A stretch of DNA of 13,744 bases from Microscillaceae bacterium (GTDB lineage Bacteria; Bacteroidota; Bacteroidia; Cytophagales; Microscillaceae). The DNA is taken from assembly GCA_003483885.1 (NCBI GenBank), contig DMXI01000592.1, positions 1-13,744 on the forward strand, written 5' to 3'. Both the position numbers and the translations under genes were made by a program. The notes below the pieces were generated by a model. That model made no database searches. It had not been told where the DNA came from and saw only the letters and a program-made list of their open reading frames with translations. Shown here one piece after another: positions 7,851-13,744 of this stretch (position 1 is its first letter; the number at the start of each line of letters is the position of its first letter).

Positions 7851-7936
7851 TATTTTATGAACTTCACTGTTCAATAATAAACGATTAGATGGAATGTGCA
7901 TATTCGCACAAATTTGCTCATGAATGAACAGTAAAA

Positions 7937-8004
7937 GTTTATCACAATGACTTAATCTACTGATAAACAAACCCTTACACTCAAGGTCTATAATTTGTTT
8001 ATCA
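7937..8004. promoter_or_regulatory. Triple GTTTATCA / TGATAAAC sites upstream of the second S41 gene
   Basis: GTTTATCA occurs at 7937-7944 and 7997-8004, and its complement TGATAAAC at 7961-7968. The last two extend to a perfect 11-bp inverted repeat, TGATAAACAAA (7961-7971) and TTTGTTTATCA (7994-8004). The cluster ends 35 bases before the ATG at 8040, where a regulator could bind. No clean -33/-7 promoter pair is visible, and the binding protein is unknown. Confidence 0.45.
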
Positions 8005-8039
8005 CTTATATAACACGATCCAAAAAAATTTAAATATCC

Positions 8040-9515
8040 ATGAAAGCATTCATCTATATACCTTTGCTCATTTCATTGTTTGCAGGCTGTATACAAGCCC
8101 AAACTCCCAAAAACGATTGCGATTGTGCGGCGAGTTTTCGGTGGGTTCGCCAAACTTTTGAGAAAAACGACGCAGGATATACTTACGCGATTTCGCAGAA
8201 AGGGAAAAGCGCTTATGAGGCTCATAATCAACGTTTTGAGCAAAAAGTAAAGACCATCACCAAGCCTCAAGATTGTTTTTCGGCTCTTTTTGATTGGTTG
8301 CGCTTTTTCCGCTCGGGTCATATTGCCATCCGTCCCAAGATTTCGACAAATAATCAGGCATCACAATCTTCTAAAGAAGCCATTATCGCCCAATACAAAG
8401 ATTGGGAACGTTTTGAGATGAGTGAAGCCACGCTAAAGCAACGTTTGGCTAAGCTCAAAAAACCAGGATTAGAAGGTATTTGGGTATCTCCCCCTTACAA
8501 AATTGGCATTGTAAAAAAAGGGACAGGCTATATTGGGTTCATCATCGAAGCCGATAGCGCATATTGGCGCCCAGGGCAGGTAAAGCTCAAGATAGATCCC
8601 GCTGCTGAGTCAGGGCAATACAAAGCACGCTTTTTTATGCGAAATCACTCCTTGAGAAAGTTTGATCGGGTGCACTTGTTAGAAGGCAATATTCTCAGTA
8701 TGGGGTCTATCATGCTTAAACGCCATAAAGCCAAACTCAGTGATGATTTTCAGTTGGCCTGGCAATTAGCCAAAGCTCAAAGTCCTGTTGTCAAACGCCT
8801 ATCTAAAGAAACCCTGGTATTGAGAATTCCTTCTTTTAATGGCACCAATAAAAAAATCATTGATAGTGTACTCAAGGCCAACCACGAAGCCATTACCAGT
8901 ACCAAAAACCTAATTATTGATATCAAAAACGGTACTGGCGGCTCAGATAGGAGTTATAAAGGCATTTTGCCTTATGTGTACACCAACCCTATCCGAAACG
9001 AAGGAGTCGCTTTTTACTCCACCCCTTTGAACAACTCCCGGATGGATAAACTGGCGGCAATGCCACAATTTAGTCAAGAGGAAAAAGATTGGTTTAATAA
9101 AGGAAAAAAAACATTGGATGCTAAACTGGGGCAGTTTGTCAACTTGAGTGAATCGGGCAAAACGTATAGTATGACTACCTATGATGAGGTATATGAGTAT
9201 CCCAAAAATGTGGCTATTATCATCAATCAAGGCAACGGCAGCACCGATGAGCAATTTTTACTCACAGTCAAACAAAGCCGCAAGGTAAAATTATTTGGAA
9301 CCACCACATTTGGGGTATTAGACATCTCCAATATGCACTTTGTACTCAGCCCTTGCAAGCAGTTTGAGCTGGGCTATTGCCTAACAAAAAGTTATCGTAT
9401 TCCGCATATGGCTATTGATGGTAAAGGTATTCAGCCCGATTATGCTTTCCCTCCCAACCTGCACGAGTTGGAGTGGTTAAAAGAGGTACAGAAAATTGTG
9501 GAGCAATGGAAGTAA
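8040..9515 (+). CDS. Divergent S41-family peptidase, exported
   Basis: 491 residues from the ATG at 8040. The N-terminus is a signal peptide, ending either at a lipobox-like LFAGC (Cys17) or as a Sec signal cut near IQAQ; I cannot decide between them. S41-like elements are: FFRSGHIAIRP (89-99), placed like the His-containing motif of the family; LVLRIPSFNG (259-268); NLIIDIKNGTGGSD (290-303), the core strand and turn; and VAIIINQGNGSTDEQ (391-405), in which Ser401 sits at the expected nucleophile position, followed by LFGTTTFGV. No obvious PDZ domain is seen, though the 145-230 stretch may hold a degenerate beta domain. It is transcribed alone, downstream of the operon containing another S41 enzyme, but the two share little sequence outside the core. 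The last 26 codons lie in a 186-bp block that is duplicated downstream. Confidence 0.85.
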   Translation: MKAFIYIPLLISLFAGCIQAQTPKNDCDCAASFRWVRQTFEKNDAGYTYAISQKGKSAYEAHNQRFEQKVKTITKPQDCFSALFDWLRFFRSGHIAIRPKISTNNQASQSSKEAIIAQYKDWERFEMSEATLKQRLAKLKKPGLEGIWVSPPYKIGIVKKGTGYIGFIIEADSAYWRPGQVKLKIDPAAESGQYKARFFMRNHSLRKFDRVHLLEGNILSMGSIMLKRHKAKLSDDFQLAWQLAKAQSPVVKRLSKETLVLRIPSFNGTNKKIIDSVLKANHEAITSTKNLIIDIKNGTGGSDRSYKGILPYVYTNPIRNEGVAFYSTPLNNSRMDKLAAMPQFSQEEKDWFNKGKKTLDAKLGQFVNLSESGKTYSMTTYDEVYEYPKNVAIIINQGNGSTDEQFLLTVKQSRKVKLFGTTTFGVLDISNMHFVLSPCKQFELGYCLTKSYRIPHMAIDGKGIQPDYAFPPNLHELEWLKEVQKIVEQWK

Positions 9516-9623
9516 TGTAGAAGATTATTCACCATTATAAAACAAAATGGGTGACTCCAGAGGAAGAGTCACCCAATTATCTAAACATAAAACAAATAAA
9601 ACGTAGCTTAATTGCTTATTACA
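9438..9623 (+). repeat. 186-bp direct repeat, copy 1 (3' end of S41 gene plus terminator)
   Basis: This block begins exactly at the Asp codon of ...QPDYAF in the S41 gene, contains its last 26 codons with the stop, the hairpin at 9548-9575 and 48 bases beyond. It is repeated at 9795-9980 with a constant offset of 357 bases. The only difference I found is at 9523 (G) versus 9880 (A). Confidence 0.95.
9548..9575 (+). terminator. Terminator-like hairpin after the second S41 gene
   Basis: A perfect 10-bp stem TGGGTGACTC / GAGTCACCCA with the 8-base loop CAGAGGAA, 32 bases after the stop codon. AT-rich DNA flanks it on both sides, but there is no long T-run, so it may work in both directions. An identical copy is at 9905-9932 inside the second direct repeat. 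Confidence 0.65.
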
Positions 9624-9641
9624 CTAGAACAAAAATAACTT

Positions 9642-9786
9642 ACTATTCTAAAAACTCCCTCAAGTCTTTGGTCTTAGCGTAGCGAGACCAAAGAACCGAC
9701 AACATTCGGGGAATGTTGGGCGAGCTTGTGGGATGCTGGTCTCCCTATCGGTAAGACTATACAAGAAGTGGGAATTTTAGAATAGT
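9642..9786. mobile_element. Candidate 145-bp MITE-like element with imperfect terminal inverted repeats
   Basis: The left end ACTATTCTAAAAACTCCC (9642-9659) and right end GGGAATTTTAGAATAGT (9770-9786) are inverted copies: 12 perfect bases, then one inserted base and one mismatch, then CCC/GGG. Inside are the palindromic repeat (9659-9695) and a CAACATTC/GAATGTTG hairpin (9700-9718). It is too short to encode a transposase. I see no clear target-site duplication, so mobility is inferred from structure only. Confidence 0.4.
9659..9695 (+). repeat. Interspersed palindromic repeat, copy 2
   Basis: The inner 28 bases (9666-9693) form the same CTTTGGTCT / AGACCAAAG dyad as at 7755-7782. The 37-base unit matches the minus-strand copy at 7753-7789 with two differences. 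This copy lies within the inverted-repeat-bounded element, and a second perfect hairpin (9700-9718, 8-bp arms, loop GGG) follows it. Confidence 0.75.
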
Positions 9787-9794
9787 TGTGGAAA

Positions 9795-9872
9795 GATTAT
9801 GCTTTCCCTCCCAACCTGCACGAGTTGGAGTGGTTAAAAGAGGTACAGAAAATTGTGGAGCAATGGAAGTAA
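9795..9872 (+). pseudogene. Duplicated C-terminal fragment of the S41 peptidase gene
   Basis: The last 25 codons plus TAA of the gene at 8040-9515 are repeated here in open frame (DYAFPPNLHELEWL...), with no start codon and no upstream peptidase sequence. It is non-functional by itself. It may be what remains of a tandem gene copy, or a by-product of a local duplication. Confidence 0.8.
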
Positions 9873-9980
9873 TGTAGAAAATTATTCACCATTATAAAAC
9901 AAAATGGGTGACTCCAGAGGAAGAGTCACCCAATTATCTAAACATAAAACAAATAAAACGTAGCTTAATTGCTTATTACA
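9795..9980 (+). repeat. 186-bp direct repeat, copy 2
   Basis: Identical to 9438-9623 apart from one base (A at 9880). It carries a second copy of the terminator hairpin at 9905-9932. The near identity, including non-coding bases, points to a recent duplication or ongoing gene conversion. Confidence 0.95.
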
Positions 9981-10142
9981 AAGTTAAATAAGTTTGGTAT
10001 TATAACGCGTTGAACGGTCATTTATTGAATGTCTTAAGTGGTTGCTCACCATTCTTCGGTCAAAAACTGCTCTTCTTCGGGTAAATTGTGTCCTTCACCC
10101 AGAAATACAATATTACTCAGAATATCCTCCTCAAAAAAGCCC

Positions 10143-10150
10143 TACCTTTG
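10143..10150 (+). promoter_or_regulatory. Candidate -7 promoter box TACCTTTG for the sensor kinase operon
   Basis: A perfect match to the Bacteroidota -7 consensus TAnnTTTG, 30 bases before the ATG at 10181, which would give a short leader. No good TTTG box is seen about 20 bases upstream. If real, it lies inside the upstream GTG-initiated extension of the kinase frame and therefore argues for the ATG start. Confidence 0.4.
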
Positions 10151-10180
10151 CCCCGAAAACTTTCAGATTACCCTTATTTG

Positions 10181-11245
10181 ATGAACAAACTTCTGGCATT
10201 TGTTTTAAATCTTAATAATCGGCTTTATACCCACTTATTATTCTGGTTGGCCTATTATATACTTCGGGTAAGTGCCTATCTTGAGCGTTACCCTAACACT
10301 CCTCAGGTTCAGTTTTTTGAACTGTTCGCCAAAGTTATAGCAGTGTATATCAATCTTTATATCTTGATGCCCTACCTGCTCAAAAAGAAAAAGAACTTAC
10401 TTTATGGATTGAGTTTTTTGCTCAACTTGGCTATTTGTGGGGTTATTCAAACCGAGGTAGTGCGGCAAATGATGCGGTCTGGCATTTACGACCAATCCGA
10501 ATATGTGCTTTATTCTGCGCATAAAACCTCTTCTATTGTTTTTACGATTTTTACTGTGGTGGCTTACGCTACCATTATCAAGGTGTTGAAAGAAGCCTAC
10601 CAGAACCAGCAAGTCAACCAACAGATTAATCAGGAGCGTTTGGAAAACGAGCTTAAGTTTCTTAAGAGTCAAATCAATCCTCATTTTTTGTTCAATGCAC
10701 TCAACAACCTGTATTCGCTCATTTTGATGCAATCCAATAAAGCCAAAGACGTGGTACTGAAGCTCTCTGATTTGTTGAGTTATATGTTGTACGAAACCAA
10801 TCAGCAACTGGTGTCGCTGGCCAAAGATGTGGAATATTTACAAGGCTTTATAGAACTGGAAAAGCTGCGTTTTGGCGATGAGCTAACTGTAGAAACCCAC
10901 TTTGAGGGAGATTTGACGCATACCTATTTACCACCAATGTTGTTGATCACCCTGGTAGAAAACGCTTTTAAACATAGCATTGGTGACGAAGACACACTGG
11001 TACATATCCGAATTTCGCTCAACTGTACCCATCAGCAATTGGTGTTTGAGGTAGAAAACTCACTGCCTCCTGCACCTGCCCATCAGGCAGAAGATAACCT
11101 TGCGGATGGTTCCAAAAAACGAGGTATTGGCTTGCGCAATGTGCAACGAAGACTAGAGCTGCTGTATCCCCACAAACATACCTTGGAAATACACCCTACT
11201 AAAAATACTTATTTAGTGAAAATGAGTGTAGATTTGTCTCACTAA
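10181..11245 (+). CDS. LytS-family sensor histidine kinase
   Basis: 354 residues from the ATG at 10181. The frame is open back to a GTG at 10088, but a TAnnTTTG box lies in that stretch and the ATG product begins just before the first membrane helix. Four membrane segments are seen at about residues 15-32, 48-67, 72-90 and 116-135. A helical linker (about 135-160) leads to the His_kinase domain (PF06580 type): the phospho-acceptor box LKSQINPHFLFNALNNL with His168, the N-box PPMLLITLVENAFKH with Asn261, and a glycine box RGIGLRNVQRRLELLY (314-329). There is no extracellular sensing domain, so the signal is probably sensed in or at the membrane. The partner regulator follows 27 bases later. 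Such pairs are abundant in Bacteroidota, and the target genes cannot be read from the sequence. Confidence 0.95.
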   Translation: MNKLLAFVLNLNNRLYTHLLFWLAYYILRVSAYLERYPNTPQVQFFELFAKVIAVYINLYILMPYLLKKKKNLLYGLSFLLNLAICGVIQTEVVRQMMRSGIYDQSEYVLYSAHKTSSIVFTIFTVVAYATIIKVLKEAYQNQQVNQQINQERLENELKFLKSQINPHFLFNALNNLYSLILMQSNKAKDVVLKLSDLLSYMLYETNQQLVSLAKDVEYLQGFIELEKLRFGDELTVETHFEGDLTHTYLPPMLLITLVENAFKHSIGDEDTLVHIRISLNCTHQQLVFEVENSLPPAPAHQAEDNLADGSKKRGIGLRNVQRRLELLYPHKHTLEIHPTKNTYLVKMSVDLSH

Positions 11246-11272
11246 GTCATCAACCCTATAACCACCCCAACA

Positions 11273-11983
11273 ATGCCTATCAAATGTCTGATTGTAGATG
11301 ATGAACCCCTGGCTATCAAGATTTTGGAGCAATACATTGCCGACTTGGACAACCTGGAGCTAGTAGCTTCTTGCCGTTCGGCTACCAAGGCACTTACTTA
11401 CCTTGAGAAAGAAACCATAGATGTGATTTTTCTGGATATACAAATGCCCCAAATCACAGGAATGGCTATGGCCAAAAGCCTGCAAAGCCCTCCTAAGATC
11501 GTCTTTACGACTGCTTATCGCGATTTTGCAGTAGAAAGTTATGAAGTCAATGCCATCGATTATTTGGTAAAGCCTATTTCGTTTGAGCGTTTTTTTCAAG
11601 CCATCCAAAAGCTCAAGACATCTTCAACACCTTCCCCCTCAAATGAATCTAATCTCTCTATCTCACCTGAAACATTACTTATCAAAGCCGATAAAAAACA
11701 ATTTGTTATCAAACTCATTGATATTCAATACATTGAGAGTATCAAAGATTACGTGATTGTACACACTCCCCATCAAGATTTGGTGTCTTACCAAACCATG
11801 CAACAAGTAATTGACGCATTGCCCATTACTGATTTTCTTCGGATTCACCGATCGTTTATCATCAACCTAAACCACCTCAAGGCCTTTAATCATAGCAATG
11901 TATTCGTGGCCGAAAATGAAATTCCGATTGGGCGAACTTATAAAGAAGAAGTTTATCAAAAACTTAATCAACGATTTTCTTAA
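11273..11983 (+). CDS. LytTR-family DNA-binding response regulator
   Basis: 236 residues. The N-terminal receiver domain (1-115) shows the acidic pair VDDEP (8-12), phospho-acceptor Asp55 in IFLDIQMP, Thr80 in FTTAY and Lys100 in VKPIS. After a Ser/Pro/Asn-rich linker (116-132) comes a LytTR DNA-binding domain (about 137-236) with the typical IESIKDYVIVHT, MQQVIDALP, FLRIHRSFIINL and IPIGRTYKEEV stretches. LytTR regulators bind spaced direct repeats as dimers and usually activate a small set of genes. It lies 27 bases after the LytS-type kinase stop, so the two are co-transcribed and form one signalling pair. Whether they control the nearby peptidase or envelope genes is unknown. No anomalies in key residues. 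Confidence 0.96.
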   Translation: MPIKCLIVDDEPLAIKILEQYIADLDNLELVASCRSATKALTYLEKETIDVIFLDIQMPQITGMAMAKSLQSPPKIVFTTAYRDFAVESYEVNAIDYLVKPISFERFFQAIQKLKTSSTPSPSNESNLSISPETLLIKADKKQFVIKLIDIQYIESIKDYVIVHTPHQDLVSYQTMQQVIDALPITDFLRIHRSFIINLNHLKAFNHSNVFVAENEIPIGRTYKEEVYQKLNQRFS

Positions 11984-12306
11984 CACAAGTTTAAAACCAA
12001 ATAAAATTCGTTAATAATATTAATTATTAATCATTAGAAGCATTTTATCAACACATAAACACAATAATATTTGCTTTTTATAGATTTTTTAGTATTATAT
12101 GAAGGCATCAAGCCGTACCTAATATTAATAAATTGTTAAGTTGATTAAGTTTTATTAACAATTTGTACACATTCACTATTACTTTTCAAACTTCGGGTAA
12201 AAAACACCCAACACCTGTACAAATATCCCTTTTGTCCTGAGTTTGAAAACGATTGCTCAGAGGTACGTGCATAGTTTCAAAAAGTCACCCTAAAAATTGT
12301 TGAACT
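11984..12306. other. 323-bp AT-rich spacer after the response regulator
   Basis: No gene is seen. It contains an all-AT dyad TTAATAAT/ATTATTAA (12011-12030), which may be a weak hairpin after the two-component operon, and a perfect 10-bp inverted repeat AAATTGTTAA / TTAACAATTT (12130-12139 and 12155-12164) that could be an operator for the following gene. No convincing -33/-7 pair could be assigned. Confidence 0.55.
12130..12164. promoter_or_regulatory. 10-bp inverted repeat, possible operator
   Basis: AAATTGTTAA at 12130-12139 and TTAACAATTT at 12155-12164 are perfect inverted copies separated by 15 bases. They lie about 140 bases upstream of the metallopeptidase-like gene. The AT-only character weakens the case, because such dyads arise often by chance in AT-rich spacers. 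Confidence 0.3.
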
Positions 12307-12864
12307 ATGTCTGATGCTGTTTATACATACTACCGATTCTGCAAATACTCAATAACAGCGCTATTGATGATGGGATTATTGAGTGCTGCCAACTTCCCAG
12401 AAAGAAAACACAAGAGAAAAACCAAAATTACGATAAGGGGAACTTCTACTACCACCCACCAAGCCGAAATGATGGTACAGTATTATGCACAGTATTGGGA
12501 ACTGGAAGGTCTCTATATTTTAGTGCAGTTTACAGCACGTTTGCCTAAGCAATACCAGGGTTATACGCAATATTTGGATCACAAAGATCTCCAAACCCGA
12601 CAAGTGACCATTCGCATTAGCAATCAAATTTCTGAGAAACAGCAGTGGCTTACCCTGGCTCATGAAATGATTCATGTAAAACAATTTAGCCGAGGAGAAT
12701 TGATTTACCACGGAAAATCGGCCTATACCTGGAAAAATCAATACTGCAAAGATGTTCGTAAGATTTCTTATCGCCAACGAGGCTGGGAAAAAGAAGCTTA
12801 TGCCCTGGAAAGTAAAATGCTGGCAAAATACCAGGAAGCACAAAGGTTGGTGGCTAAGCGTTGA
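12307..12864 (+). CDS. Small putative zinc metallopeptidase (HExxH ... WExEA)
   Basis: 185 residues from the ATG at 12307. Residues about 12-28 (YSITALLMMGLLSAANF) form a hydrophobic segment, so the protein is probably exported or membrane-anchored. A basic stretch KHKRKTK follows (34-40). The core has AHEMIHVKQF: His119, Glu120 and His123 form an HExxH zinc site, followed by GELIYHG. Further on, GWEKEAY (159-165) supplies Glu161 or Glu163 as a possible third ligand. The spacing, with a WExEA motif about 37 residues after HExxH, is familiar from small uncharacterised metallopeptidase-like proteins common in marine bacteria and phages. The gene stands alone between AT-rich spacers. No inhibitor or partner is visible, and the substrate is unknown. 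I am confident of the motif, less so of activity. Confidence 0.8.
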   Translation: MSDAVYTYYRFCKYSITALLMMGLLSAANFPERKHKRKTKITIRGTSTTTHQAEMMVQYYAQYWELEGLYILVQFTARLPKQYQGYTQYLDHKDLQTRQVTIRISNQISEKQQWLTLAHEMIHVKQFSRGELIYHGKSAYTWKNQYCKDVRKISYRQRGWEKEAYALESKMLAKYQEAQRLVAKR

Positions 12865-13089
12865 TAAGCTTAGTGTTATACTAACCCGTTACGATAAGCC
12901 ATAAAAGTTTACGGCTGGAAACCTCCCAATATTGCTCATTCAGCTAGAGTCGAGCGAGTGCATTTCCTTTTGCTGGCGCAAGCCTCCCAGCTTGTGTCCA
13001 TCATAACAAATACGTACGCTGAGCATTAAAATTACCCCTTCCCTTTTTCATAGACTACCCACAAACAAGCAATAATTTTAGCTTAAAAA

Positions 13090-13103
13090 TGAACATTTAT
13101 TCA
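13090..13103. promoter_or_regulatory. Operator-like dyad 1, TGAACATTTATTCA
   Basis: A 14-base dyad (TGAACA-TT-TATTCA) with one mismatch between arms. It starts 29 bases before dyad 2 and follows the pattern TGAAYA-WW-TAYTCA shared by all three sites upstream of the dehydrogenase. Confidence 0.5.
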
Positions 13104-13109
13104 TCTTTA

Positions 13110-13141
13110 TTTGTAAAATGAATAAATATTCACTTCCTTTG
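13110..13141 (+). promoter_or_regulatory. Candidate promoter of the dehydrogenase gene
   Basis: TTTG at 13110-13113 and TTCCTTTG at 13134-13141 are 20 bases apart, close to the Bacteroidota TTTG / TAnnTTTG pattern with one mismatch in the -7 box. The perfect dyad at 13119-13132 fills the gap between the boxes, where a bound repressor would block RNA polymerase. The implied leader is about 140 bases. Confidence 0.4.
13119..13132. promoter_or_regulatory. Operator-like dyad 2, TGAATAAATATTCA
   Basis: A perfect 6-bp inverted repeat with a 2-base centre (TGAATA-AA-TATTCA), lying between the candidate -33 and -7 boxes. The size and symmetry fit a TetR-type or similar dimeric repressor site. No such regulator gene is inside the window. 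Confidence 0.5.
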
Positions 13142-13256
13142 TCTTATAACTAATAGCAAAATCATTATACATGCTAAATCAACTACTCAAAAACAGAGTA
13201 TTTGCATCAAATTCAAATAGATAAAGATCACTAAAGAATATTTTTTAAATAAATAA

Positions 13257-13270
13257 TGAATATTTACTCA
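13257..13270. promoter_or_regulatory. Operator-like dyad 3, TGAATATTTACTCA
   Basis: The third copy of the same dyad (TGAATA-TT-TACTCA, one mismatch), 17 bases before the ATG at 13288. Its place in the leader would suit a roadblock, or control of a second, closer promoter. Confidence 0.45.
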
Positions 13271-13287
13271 TTATAAATTCACTTATC

Positions 13288-13744
13288 ATGCAAACAGTAT
13301 TAATCACCGGTGCTTCTTCCGGAATAGGAAAAGCCTTCGCTCTTGACTTCGCCGCAAGAGGCTCACAAGTAATATTAGTAGCTCGCTCTGAGTCAAAACT
13401 CAAAGATGTGGCACAGGAAATTCAGCAAAAATATCATACTCCCACTCATATTATTGCTGCCGATTTGGGAAAACCTAATGCTGCTCAACAGTTATTTGAG
13501 CAAACTCAAGCAAGCAATCTGGAGGTAGATATTTTGGTAAACAATGCGGCTTTTGGCAAATGGAATTCCTTTCTTGAATTCGATATTCCTACTTATCGAC
13601 AAATGCTCCAGCTCAATATCAACGCACTCACTGAATTATGTTATTTTTACCTTGCCCCAATGAAGGCTAAAGCTTCGGGAGGGATTATTAATGTAGCTTC
13701 CAGCGCAGCATTGATGCCAGTACCCTACGCGGCAGTATATTCAG
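13288..13744 (+). CDS. Short-chain dehydrogenase/reductase (N-terminal part, cut by window edge)
   Basis: The frame from ATG 13288 is open to the window edge (152 residues). It shows the classical SDR layout: TGASSGIG (7-14) for the NAD(P) cofactor, Arg33 in VARS after the second strand (favouring NADPH), ADLGKP (58-63), NNAAFG (85-90), and IINVASSAA with Ser138 as the expected catalytic serine. Tyr151 lies thirteen residues later, as in the YxxxK motif, whose Lys would be just outside the window. These enzymes reduce or oxidise carbonyl and hydroxyl groups in the cytoplasm; the substrate cannot be told. Upstream lie three operator-like dyads, so expression is probably repressible. The start is supported by the cofactor motif falling at the usual position near the N-terminus. 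Confidence 0.93.
   Translation, partial: MQTVLITGASSGIGKAFALDFAARGSQVILVARSESKLKDVAQEIQQKYHTPTHIIAADLGKPNAAQQLFEQTQASNLEVDILVNNAAFGKWNSFLEFDIPTYRQMLQLNINALTELCYFYLAPMKAKASGGIINVASSAALMPVPYAAVYS

Larger units (their letters stand above)
7674..8039. other. 366-bp spacer: repeat, terminator hairpin and dyads before the second S41 gene
   Basis: No gene is supported; the only ATG frame noted (7689-7736) codes for 15 residues. In order it holds a small ACCCT/AGGGT hairpin near 7711-7730, ACAAT/ATTGT dyads near 7730-7749, the 37-base shared repeat at 7753-7789, the long hairpin at 7815-7850, an ACTGTTCA/TGAACAGT inverted pair (7866-7873 and 7925-7932) around a TGTGC/GCACA hairpin (7895-7910), and three copies of GTTTATCA or its complement between 7937 and 8004. 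Confidence 0.7.
9516..10180. other. 665-bp repeat-rich spacer before the two-component genes
   Basis: No complete gene is supported. It contains the tail of repeat copy 1, a 145-bp inverted-repeat-bounded element (9642-9786), repeat copy 2 with a peptidase gene fragment (9795-9980), then about 200 bases leading to the sensor kinase. The last part has a perfect TAnnTTTG box at 10143-10150. It also has a short minus-strand open stretch (10046-10141) with no ATG. Confidence 0.7.
12865..13287. other. 423-bp spacer with operator-like sites before the dehydrogenase
   Basis: I see no gene here. Near its start is a hairpin-forming dyad (12897-12916, AGCCATAAA / TTTACGGCT with one mismatch and a 2-base loop), which could be a weak terminator for the metallopeptidase gene. 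The right part (13090-13287) carries three related 14-base dyads and a candidate promoter, listed separately. The middle part (about 12920-13080) shows nothing I can name. Confidence 0.6.

Noticed and set aside
9642..9786. Complete insertion sequence
   Set aside because: It is only 145 bp, with no transposase frame and no evident target-site duplication, so at most it is a non-autonomous element.
9438..9980. CRISPR-like array
   Set aside because: There are only two long copies (186 bp) with a 171-bp gap, and they contain coding sequence. This is a simple duplication.
10088..10180. GTG-initiated 31-residue extension of the sensor kinase
   Set aside because: It adds a non-hydrophobic leader and contains a perfect TAnnTTTG promoter box, so the ATG at 10181 is preferred.

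Overview
This window looks like chromosomal DNA of a Bacteroidota bacterium, most likely a marine Cytophagales-type gliding bacterium. The evidence is moderate to low G+C, AT-rich spacers, promoter boxes of the TTTG / TAnnTTTG kind, lipoprotein-rich envelope genes, about 800-residue FtsX/MacB-type permeases, and a LytS/LytTR two-component pair. I cannot fix the genus from sequence alone. There are no rRNA or tRNA genes, no CRISPR array and no complete insertion sequence.

Layout: (1) 1-3202, minus strand: two paralogous ABC-transporter permeases, the first cut by the window edge, separated by a 423-bp spacer full of short hairpins and low-complexity tracts. (2) 3486-7673, plus strand: a compact four-gene cell-envelope operon. 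It encodes a lipoprotein with a DUF4097-like beta-repeat domain, a SUMF1/FGE-fold lipoprotein lacking the catalytic cysteines, an S41 peptidase and a second secreted DUF4097-like protein. A strong hairpin (7815-7850) follows. (3) 8040-9515: a second, very divergent exported S41 peptidase. (4) 9516-10180: a repeat-rich spacer in which the last 26 codons of that peptidase, its terminator hairpin and the following DNA (186 bp in all) are duplicated almost perfectly. The two copies flank a 145-bp element with imperfect terminal inverted repeats. (5) 10181-11983: a LytS-family sensor kinase and its LytTR response regulator. (6) 12307-12864: a small, probably exported zinc metallopeptidase-like protein (HExxH plus a downstream WExEA motif). 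(7) 13288-end: the start of a short-chain dehydrogenase/reductase behind three operator-like dyads.

How the genes fit together: regions 2, 3 and 6 all encode predicted exported proteins (lipoproteins, peptidases, beta-repeat proteins), so the area reads as an envelope or surface-protein neighbourhood. The two-component pair could control some of these genes, but nothing in the sequence proves it. The best candidates for something undescribed are the DUF4097-SUMF1-S41-DUF4097 operon, the duplicated 3'-end block with its inverted-repeat element, and the operator-like dyads in front of the dehydrogenase.
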